Source of the DNA: Onthophagus taurus
Taxonomy: Eukaryota > Arthropoda > Insecta > Coleoptera > Scarabaeidae
Length of the DNA: 64,000 bases
Assembly (NCBI RefSeq): GCF_036711975.1
Contig: NC_091973.1
Span: forward strand, 1,736,001-1,800,000
Direction: 5' to 3'
Shown: positions 47,741 to 64,000 of the stretch, piece by piece
How the letters are laid out: the number at the start of each line of letters is the position of its first letter
Numbering within the stretch: position 1 is the first letter of the stretch
Position numbers and translations under genes: made by a program
The notes under the pieces: model-generated
Seen by the model: the letters and a program-made list of their open reading frames with translations, nothing else
The model's database searches: none
What the model was told of the DNA's origin: nothing

Positions 47741-47825
47741 CTTCCAAAGAATGCTGAGACTCATCGATGCAAGATGGCATCCGAAACATCAAACATTTTT
47801 TCAAAAGACGCAGGGCTTAACTCGA

Positions 47826-48880
47826 AAGTTAGAATAATAATAATAATAGTACTTTATTGACCGCAACAACCAACATAAAAAAGTTAAACAATAATATAAA
47901 GAAAAAAAAAAAATAAATGAAAAATTCATTCTATATGTGAAACTAATTACAATCTGCGGGCAATAGGCGGAGTCCAGATTGGCATCCATCGCGATGGAAG
48001 CCATCTGTTCAACTCAACCTAGAGTTGAGAACGACTAATAATTACATATACTAATACTAATAATTATACAAATTGTTTTCCGCAATTAAATTAATCAATT
48101 CAAATGATTCCCTATATAACCAATAAATAGATAACAACCCAATGTCAGAGCACTGAGGCAGCATAAGGATTATGTTGACCTATCTGAAGCCGAAACAAGG
48201 TGTTACGCAAGTTAACTTTAAAAACGGATAGACTTTTATTTTTAAATTCAGGAGGACAGGAATTATACTCTTTGGCCACATTATATGAAAAAGAGCGCCT
48301 AAAAAGAGCTTTCCTGTGAGCAGGAACGGCGATAGTATTTTTGTGTCTAAGATTCAAGTTATGAACATCGGTCCTATAGGTGATTTTATTATATAAGTAA
48401 GGTGGAGTCCCCGTAGTAATCAACTTGTGCACAAGAACTGATGTTTGAATTTGTTTCTGATATTTAACCATTTTGCAGTAACCAATGTGTGACTAATATT
48501 TTCACGCTTACGAACGCCATACATAAAACGAAGACAGCTATTTTGAACCCTTTGAATACGATGAAGTTCATACCCAGTTAAACATGGACCATACATGGCA
48601 GCACAATGCACAAAATTTGACAGAACAAGTGTTTCGCACAAACGTTTCTTTGTAATTATATTTAAAATGTGTCGGTGTTGATAGAGGCATCTAACACTGC
48701 TAAGACTTCTGAATCGCAGATTGCTGTCGACAAGCACTCCCAGATTTTTTGACTCAGGGTACACTACCAGCCTCTCTCCACCCAAAAATATACCGACACT
48801 ATCAGAGTCCAAGTTACCAAAGATGACTACCTTAGATTTAGTGGCATTGAGAGTTAGTGGAGCAATCTAAAATAGCGTTC
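47826..48880 (-). mobile_element. 5'-truncated LINE (CR1/Jockey-like RT tail) with ATT-repeat 3' end
   Basis: Minus strand. Upstream part reads LNATKSKVVIFGNLDSDSVG, KNLGVLVDSNLRFRSLSSVR and HRIQRVQNSCLRFMYGVRKR; these are the C-terminal RT and thumb blocks of non-LTR elements. The downstream part (48471-48145) continues in another frame with KALFRRSFSYNVAKEYNSCP and ends in a stop. So the tail has one frameshift in the 48420-48471 overlap. The 3' end runs AATAAAGTACTATTATTATT at 47835-47860, a simple-repeat tail typical of several LINE clades. Confidence 0.83.
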
Positions 48881-49033
48881 AGATCTGCATTTATTTTTGA
48901 GCAAGCAGAAGCGAGGTGTTCCTTTGGAAAGGTGAATATACGTAATAAAAAAAAACTGATTGCAAAAGACTTAGGGTATTGTTTTATGCCTCCTGAACAA
49001 TTTATTAAAATGGAGCTGACTCATTATTCAAGG

Positions 49034-50228
49034 TCCTCAATTTGTTTAATAAAAGAATTTTTTAAATACACTTCCCTTTAGATTTTGAACTATGGACTGT
49101 ATCAAATAAGCTGTGAGCTGACATCTAATATTCATAACCGCAAACTACACTTAATTAACTTCTTAAGCAGTGTCCAGAACCTTTCGCAAACGTCTAATTT
49201 ATTAAATTAATACAGTACGCCATTATTTTATAATCGTAATTTAATCATCAAAACATATATATTAAATGTGAATTAAATGTGTTAAAATTTTTTTATAAAT
49301 TAAAATGTATTTATATATTAAAATTAATGATAGATAATTAAGTATATATAATCTTTTAGAAACTTATTTTTAAATTAATTGGTATTCTAGTTAATAAATA
49401 ACAAAATAATTAATACAGTAAAACATCGATATAACAACCAGAGAGAAAATCATGTACCAAAAGTAAATAGCAAAGATTCCAAGAACAAAAATGTTCTTGA
49501 GAGAAAAAAGCGTTTTTGCAAAGTCAAAAAGAAAAAGAAATCTCAGAAAGGAAAGATTTGGGCATGAATAGATATCAAGATGGTAACTATTTCATCATAA
49601 GATGTAAACAAAATGTTATTTCATCTGAACTATTATATTAATTAACCATATCACTTCATCTTATGTTATACGACATCATGTGATGGCATGTATTGCTCCT
49701 AAGACTCTGTGATATTGACTTCCCAAGTCCATTTTATCTCTTGTTGTTACTTTTGCAGGTTATCCAGATATATTTTTTTTGAGTTCTTTGCAAGATGACT
49801 CTGATGCAAAAATCACTTTCAGTTCTTGAGAAATAAATTTTTAAAATGGTCGATAATTTTTTCGAATTTTGCAATTTTTGCCGATTAAGTTTTAAAAAGT
49901 CCATCAAGTCTTCAATTTGTTTAATAAAACAATTTTTAAATACACTTCTCCTTAGATTTTGAACTATGGACTATATTAAATAAGCTGTGAGCTGACATCT
50001 AATATTCATAACCGCAAACTACACTTAATTAACTTCTTAAGCAGTGTCCAGAACCTTTCGCAAACGTCTAATTTATTAAATTAATACAGTACGCCATTAT
50101 TTTATAATCGTAATTTAATCATCAAAATATATATATTAAATGTGAATTAAATGTGTTAAAATTTTTTTATAAATTAAAATGTATTTATATATTAAAATTA
50201 ATGATAGATAATTAAGTATATATAATAG
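49034..50228. repeat. Local tandem duplication, 876-bp spacing, related to MIER intron 2
   Basis: Segment A (GATTTTGAACTATGGACT... to GATAATTAAGTATATATAAT) occurs at 49081-49345 and again at 49957-50225, 876 bp apart. After the first A comes segment B (ACTTATTTTTAAATxAATTGG to CCATTTTATCTCTTG, 49360-49742), which is repeated at 51310-51668 inside the MIER gene. It is followed by about 150 bp of the 350-bp satellite (49746-49905). Segment B contains CAGTAAAACxTCGATATAACAA, which resembles pogo/Tigger terminal repeats. Confidence 0.88.
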
Positions 50229-50310
50229 AACGAATTTTAATTAAAAAGTTGTTATTAATAATAAAAATAAAGTATTGTGGAGGTTTTTAAAACAGATAAC
50301 GCGCCATATT

Positions 50311-50335
50311 TTTCCACGTGACGTGACGTATCAGT
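50311..50335. promoter_or_regulatory. E-box/CRE-like cluster upstream of MIER1
   Basis: CACGTG at 50315-50320 is followed directly by ACGTGACGTATCA, an E-box next to half CRE sites, 350 bp before the MIER1 start codon and in the first GC-richer DNA upstream. Function is inferred only from motif content. Confidence 0.35.
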
Positions 50336-50670
50336 GTAAATTGACGCTTAAAGTTTGTGTTTTGAGAAATCTCGAGTTCCCTTCGCCTCTGATTTAAACA
50401 CTAAAGAATTTCAATTCATCAATTCGACGAAACCCCATATCAAAGAGCCAAATCGTTTCTTTCAAACGCAATATCGTTTTTAGTTCGATTTCGAACTGAA
50501 TGTAAAGGCAAATTTTCGCGGTTACGTTTGTTTTGATGCTGTTCTAACCTCAAAAAGTTTCGAAGAGACTTTTTTAATGTTCTCCTACCGTTTTAAATTT
50601 ATATATCACGGTCGTTTTTCATCGGTGTTATGTGTTATGAAATCAAGGGTTTTGTAAATCGTCCAAGAAA

Positions 50671-57990
<7,320 letters not shown>

Positions 57991-60900
57991 CGGAACAGAA
58001 TTTTCTCAATGTTGTTAAGAAACACTTAAACTTTATTTCCAATATTGAATTATAAATTGAATTATACAACTTTTCTGTTGATTACTAGTCGATTGTTTTT
58101 GTGTTAAGTGTTGGTAAGAACCTTATTGGTTTTAGTAGATTAAAAAAAATGGGTTTATCAAAGCAATAATAAAATTTAATTAAATCAGGAAATCTAGTGT
58201 ATTTTACCAACATTTAAGAATTCTTTAGAAAAGAAATCGTGCAAGTTATGTTTATTATTTAGTATTATAAACCTGTAAATATAAAAGAAAAATATTTTTG
58301 TCTGGTTTTGTCTAGAGATTCTTTATTCGAAAGTATTACAAGATAAGTATATATATAAGAAGAGAATGAAAGTAAGAAAAAAATAAGAAACAACTGTTTT
58401 ATACAGTGTACATATATTTTTTTAAATCTATGTAGAATTTATGTAAATATAGAATTTTGTAAGTGACTTAAAAAACAAATTAAATTTAATTATATATTAT
58501 AAGAAACTGTTTTTCTTCTTTTTTTTGACATGGAAAAACAGTTTTTGTTTTCGTTGTAAATATAATTTAATATTTATTGTGGTTAATTTATCAATAGTGT
58601 ACAAAAAAAATAGTTTACACAAAACGATGGTGTACAAAAAGAAATTGTTTATTCTCTTTGTTTATTAATATCCAAAGAGATCAAAATAAGATTGTATTCT
58701 TTGTTAAGTTGATCCAATCTTTGTTGCATTTTTTATTTTTTTTACATTCAACATGTCGAGGCAAATTGTACTATGATTAGTTGACATTCTTAAAAAAATG
58801 TATTTAACAATAATATTCTAAAATTATTCTGGAGATATTTTGTTTTTTTTTTATCTCCTATTTCCAATTTTCCTTCTTCATCAAACAGGTAAACTATTAT
58901 AATTAATTAACTCATACACTATTTAAAGCATTTCAATTTCAGTCAAAAATGAGTGAATCTAGAAGTTTTGGAATAAGAAAATTATTAGAATTACGATGAT
59001 AATGATTTAAAGTAACAGGTAAAATATATTTTCAATAAAACCACACAAATTTAATTCTCAGATTTTTCTCGAAGATTACACGTTGTAATAAATATGCGTT
59101 TTGCAGGTTGGAAAGACTCTGTAGTTATTCAACGAAACCGTGAGGAGGATAAAACACTTCATACCTGAGCTGGGTAAGTTAGATCAATTCTGTAACTAAC
59201 TTTAACACCACTACTATAGTAATAAAATATAAATTTGCGTGTATGTTTGTTACAGAAACCAAACGAAATCAAATTACCACTAAAATTAAACATTAAAAAT
59301 GTAGTGCTAATCACCATGGCTGTTATGAGCATGTGCAATAGGATATAGTGGTTCCATTACAATTACATTGATGGTTCAAATAGACGAACGACTGCGCGAG
59401 GAAAGGAGCCTTATCTTATGAGTCACAAGGTTCTAACATTAATTTTAATATTAAATATGAAAAATACCATATAATGCAGTTATTATAGTCTGGATAGACT
59501 ATTATAACTCATATTCGCGAAGGGATTTACTCTAATAATAGCAAATTAGATTAGTCAATTTTTCTTAAATAATTTTTTTCTGGAAAATTTTATTATCGAA
59601 CCTAAATCGTTTTATATCATTTCATAAACTAAAATTGATGCACTTTTATTTAAAACATAAATCACCCCTTTATCATTAAAAATAGAGTTGATATGATATT
59701 TTGAAAATTTTTATAATAAATTAGCCAACATTTTTTTTCCGGAAATTTTTATTATCAAACCCTATTTTTTTTATATCATTTCATAAACTAAAATTTCTGG
59801 GCTTCTATTTAAAGCATAAATCATCCCTTCATCATTAAAAATAGAGTAGTTATGATTTTTTGTTTAAATTTTAATTTTTTCTCCAAACTTTAATTATCAA
59901 TCTGATTCGGATGGAGCCAAAAATGTGTGGTTGCTTGGTTGTCTATCCGATGAAGTCGCTCAATCCCTTATATCAAAAAATATACCACATAATTAATTAA
60001 AAGAATTTTTTTACCACAAAACTTTTATTACTTCTTTAAAGGTAATACTTAATTAATAATAGTAATTAATAACTGCTATAAGAAATAATATCTTTATATT
60101 AAAAAAAATTTTATATCATATTTGAAATTAAAAAAAATTCGGACACGCACTATTGGTCTCGGTGGTCTTAAATGATTTACGACTGATTTTATACCCGTTA
60201 CATGAAGGTATTTTACGGAGTCGAACGAGAGGTGCCAGGTTACGTTATGTTTCGTTACAAAGCGTAGACCAAATAAGACCACAAAATACAACAATGAATA
60301 ATAAAAATATGTATTTCTAAGCGTAATGATAATACAAAAAAATTTTGTTGAAGTAATTATCACATAAATAACCACGCCTACAAAGTTATTAACAAAAAAT
60401 AAACGAACACGCATTCTTAGTGATCTTAAATGATTTATGACTCGAACATGAATAAATAATTACGCAAAACTATCTTTAAAGTCGCTTAGAAAAATTGATG
60501 ATTTTAATTTTTATATGATTCTTATTACTTCCTTATAGCATTAGAGATATAATCTGAGTAATAAGGAAACAGATTTATTTTAAATATCTACAATGTTTAG
60601 GTTTGTTGAAATTTTTTAGTCCTTCGGTGTGCGGCGCAAGTAAAGTGCATATCAATTGTCCATTCGAATCATTGAAAACCAAAGTTTATAACGTGGAATT
60701 TCCGAAGAATAACGCTGCTAGCGCTCTGCTTTATCATTCACGGTGCGTACGGGCCGTAGAACTGGGCACCGGTCGGCGGAATTTCAAACAGGCAACGTAA
60801 CTTTTGGTGAATTACGAAAATCCCAACCGCGAGATACGCAAAGCTGTTGCCATCTCGATTCTTTCTCCTTTAAGTTTCTTTTATTATTACTCACGTGCGT

Positions 60901-61165
60901 AATACCTATTTTATACGACGCTTTTTAATTACCGCCAATTGAAATGATATCAAATGCATTACTTTTTGTTAAGAAAATTATTACCTTTGAAATAACCGTT
61001 TTAACAGCACACATTATGATAAGAATAATAGTCATGAAACATTAACAAAGAATTTGCTATTCCAATGAAGTTCTTTTTTTTTTGGTTTATTGATGTGTTA
61101 TCAACTAGTTTGGTACAACTCATTTGTAGTAGTGGAAGTGAATTTTTCATTTATAAAGTGCAAAA
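57991..61165. other. MIER1 3' UTR and intergenic DNA; no gene seen
   Basis: 57991 to about 58500 is the likely 3' UTR. 59570-59880 holds a tandem pair of about 175 bp (TTTATATCATTTCATAAACTAAAATT, TCATTAAAAATAGAGT). 60130-60440 has a short duplicated block (GATCTTAAATGATTTAxGACT). The minus-strand frame at 60094-60414 and plus-strand frame at 60603-60800 show no domain. Confidence 0.5.
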
Positions 61166-62263
61166 ATGACTACTTCTTCGATTCAACCGGAAATATTCGA
61201 AATAGCGAAACATCAGGAATGGCCAAAGTGGATAAAAAAATTTGACGAATACCGAAATACGACCGGATTAAATAACAAATCACACCATCACCAAATTACG
61301 GCACTTATTTGTTACATGGGGAGTCAAGCCGAGGATATTTTTAATTCTCTAAAATTGTCTGAGAAAGAGCGCGAGGATTATGAAAAAATCGTTGAGGCGT
61401 TTAACGAATATTTCGCAACACATAAAAAAGTTCCTTTTAATCACCACTTCCAAGAAAATGGAGAGATTATGGAAGAATTTATAACAGGTAATGATGACTC
61501 ATTCGTGGGAATTCTCGACAAAAAAACCCAAAAAACTAAAAAGAAACGTTGGACTTTAGACGTAATGGTTGGAAATGTAACTATAACTTTTAAAATTGAT
61601 ACCGGGGCGGATGTCACGTGTATCTCAGAAAATACGTTTAACACCTTTTTCGGCAACAATGAATTACGGACCTCAGTACGTCGCCTTTTCAACGCGGAGT
61701 ACACCCCGATGAAATTGTTGGGGTTCTTCTCCGAAACGCTTAAATTCAGAAACAACGAAAAACTTTGTAAAATTTACGTACTAAGCAATTTAGCGAAATC
61801 GTTATTGGATGGAAACGTGTGTGAAGATCTCGGAATCTTAAAATTAATGAGCGCATCCGAACCCCCTAATGAAGCAAATTTAGCTAAAAATGATCCGATG
61901 CCCCACATAGTACCATTTAAGACACCCCGCCGCATTTCGATTCCTCTATTAAAGGAAATTAAACCCAACTTGGATAACATGGTTCAACAAGGAGTAATTC
62001 AATCAGTAGAAGAAGCAACATGGTGCTCTGGATTAGTGATTGCGCCAAAACCGAATTGTATAACAAAAACGGCGAAATCGTTAAGTTCAAAACGTTCAAA
62101 GAAAGTATTTCAGCAGAAAGAAAAAAGAAGGGCTAAATACAACACAAGAAGACATCGGCCAAAACAATATTTGGGGTTCAACCCCGACGAAGAAGTGCAG
62201 AAAACGTGCACTGAGACAAGAAGCGGAAGAAGAGTTATTCCCCCAAATCGATTAAATTATTAA
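61166..62263 (+). mobile_element. Ty3/Gypsy-type LTR retroelement fossil, heavily shortened
   Basis: Remnant of a Ty3/Gypsy-type element. Parts in order: a Gag-like N-terminal region, a retropepsin-like protease region with the DTGA active-site motif, the first part of the reverse-transcriptase region, and a short basic tail. Most of pol, including the RT catalytic core, RNase H and integrase, is missing, so the copy is broken, with at least two large losses. I found no flanking LTRs. Age cannot be judged from one copy. Confidence 0.85.
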
Positions 62264-64000
62264 ATAAATTAAATTAATATTAAAAATATTATGTATTATT
62301 GTATTGTATTAGTAATAATTACCAAAGAATATATTTTTTTAAGTTAAATTTGATTAAAAATTGTGTACTATAACGACTTGGTTGAGAGAAATTTATGTTG
62401 AAAAGAATCCGGAGAGAAACAGTGGATCATGAGGATCGAACCTTACCTATGGTTTTACCATAACCGGTCCAACTGGTCCAGGAGAGCCGAATGTGCCTCC
62501 CGCACCGCTATGGCCATTGTATCAAGGAATGCGGCCCGACACAATCCGGGCCCCGCAGAAATCCCTATAAATTTCAGCATGTTCTCTTGCAAAACGAAGC
62601 AGTGGAAGAAGAAGAAGAAGAGTATAAGAAAGATCGAACTGTGGAGGTCGAAGATCGAAGAAGAAGAGAACCAGAGAAAAGGAGGAGAAACATGGCAAAA
62701 TGGCGTCGGATCTGTTTTTCGCGCAAAGACACGTTACATAAGGCGATTTTGCTCCGGGACAGAGGCGCAGGAGGTAGAAGTCGAAAAACGCCTGTTTCGT
62801 TTCGGTTCTTTTGTCCAAAACTCGCGGTCCGAAGGTCGACGAGTCCGGAGCGGAGCGGAGCGGTGGTCCGGAGAGGCTGCGGGTACCCCGGACCGACATT
62901 CCAAGTGTAGGCGCTCGTACCTGTGACGAGGAGTAAAGAAAAACGCCGTTCGGCTAGTTCTCTGCCCCTTTGCCTTTCGCTCTCTATCTCTCTCCGTCCC
63001 TCGCAAAAGACGCCGCGAGGACGGAACAACGGAGAGGGAACGACCGCGTCTGGACGGCAAAGCAAAAAAAATTAAATACATTAACCTGTTAGGAATCCGG
63101 CCGTCGAGACGTCCACCGAACGAACCGCGAGAAATTTCTAGAAAAGGCCGATGTGTTTCCCAATAATCCCATCGTTTCCAATACACTTTATATCTACACG
63201 ATCTTCCATATCGAATTCAAAATGTTTATTCAAGCATTTCTAGATATTTCATTTAATTTGCTTTTTAAATTTCAATAACAACATAATTCTATACGTACAC
63301 AATTGGTTTATCTAAAAATTTATCATCTTATTTTAATAATTTATTTATTCTAGAATCTTTAGTACAAAACGATTTCTATTTAATTCTTAAAAATATTTTT
63401 GTATAAAACGCCGATGGAATCTTTTCAACTCATTTTTATACAAAAAATAATTTAATTAAATTTTGTTATATATAAATATATAACTTACATATTAATTGTT
63501 ATAATAAATATAAATGAAAAAGTTTAAATAAAATTTGAATTGCTTTAAAAGATAGGGCGTTATAAAGGGGTAAACGCGAAGGATGGCAGCAGCTTCAGCA
63601 GCACTAACAGCAAGCAGGGGGGAGTGGGAGGCGGAGATTTGAACTGGCAGAGGAGCGGCGTTGTACGCAGCTCGACCGGAGACCGACGGAAAAGGCCAAA
63701 AAGACCAAAAAGACCGCCGGTTTCCAAATATCGCCTACGGCCGCCGAGTAGAAAGTTTGGGAGCTCGGTGGCATACAAAACAGGTTGCGCCTTGGGCTCG
63801 GCCGACGCGAGCCTTCGAAACTGGTTTCCAGACGGGGCTCCACTGCTCAACAGGTTCGACGACTGCGCTTAGTTCTTCGTCCGGTGGCAAGGCGAGCGCG
63901 TCCGTAAAGTCTGCTTCCTCCGCAGGAGGCAGGAGAGGGCCTTCGTGCATACCTCACCGTCGTGGTCACGTGTACAACAGTGCCCAGTTCGATTCGATCC
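62264..64000. other. GC-rich unassigned DNA at right edge
   Basis: Two GC-rich blocks, 62400-63190 and 63540-64000, are separated by AT-rich DNA. Both have overlapping open frames on both strands, the usual result of high GC, and none shows a domain I recognise. The minus strand of 62400-62600 has ATG-containing open sequence followed by a good donor (AG|GTAAGG near 62445). The plus strand there has GPTGPGEP-like coding potential. Either could be a first exon, a 5' UTR or a promoter of a gene lying beyond the window. Confidence 0.35.

Noticed and set aside
60094-60414. 106-codon minus-strand frame with hydrophobic composition
   Set aside because: Composition follows from poly-A/T DNA, and part of it is a short local duplication.
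62522-63186. Overlapping frames of 125-163 codons on both strands
   Set aside because: High GC alone makes long open frames. They overlap each other in several frames and none resembles a known protein.

Overview
This is a eukaryotic, AT-rich window, most likely an insect and perhaps a beetle. The coding genes have GT-AG introns, many only 40-65 bp long, and encode standard animal proteins: CACHD1, PRC1/Fascetto, Golgin-84, COMMD, MIER. There are no bacterial operons, ribosome binding sites or tRNA genes. The beetle guess rests on intron size and repeat style and is weak.

Layout, left to right. 1-1370: ~147-bp satellite. 1723-3453 (+): WSD/DGAT-like acyltransferase, five exons. 3691-5557 or 5697 (+): PRC1/MAP65 (Fascetto), five exons or more. 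6762-18945 (-): complete CACHD1 gene, six exons, 1239 codons; all splice phases fit. Its two big introns are filled with tandem arrays of a palindrome-ended repeat. 18946-25536: no gene, diverged repeats. 25537-27017: decayed hAT transposon. 27030-28640: the palindrome repeat again, with a captured inverted copy of the 3' end of Golgin-84 inside it. 29075-29745 (+): COMMD5-like gene, tail to tail with Golgin-84 (29940-31852, -). 35215-43814 (-): 676-aa protein I do not recognise, with a LINE fragment and another palindrome-repeat cluster in its introns. 45473-46088 (-): four-helix membrane protein. 46.4-50.2 kb: retroelement debris and a local segmental duplication. 50671-57990 (+): MIER1-type ELM2-SANT corepressor subunit, with a 6.1-kb intron holding a 350-bp satellite and a long-inverted-repeat element. 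58-64 kb: AT-rich intergenic DNA, one Ty3/Gypsy-type fossil, and GC-rich unassigned DNA at the right edge.

The host genes are unrelated housekeeping or regulatory genes and form no pathway. The most distinctive biology is in the repeats. One family carries the near-palindrome CGGCCGAC-TTCGAAGAC-GTCGGCCG about 70 times. It forms a 305-bp element with nested palindromic ends, a 933-bp triplicate, and a higher-order array of period 1494 bp. It also brackets a captured gene fragment with exact 67-bp direct repeats.

Exon limits were derived by hand from splice consensus and phase; no alignment or database search was run.
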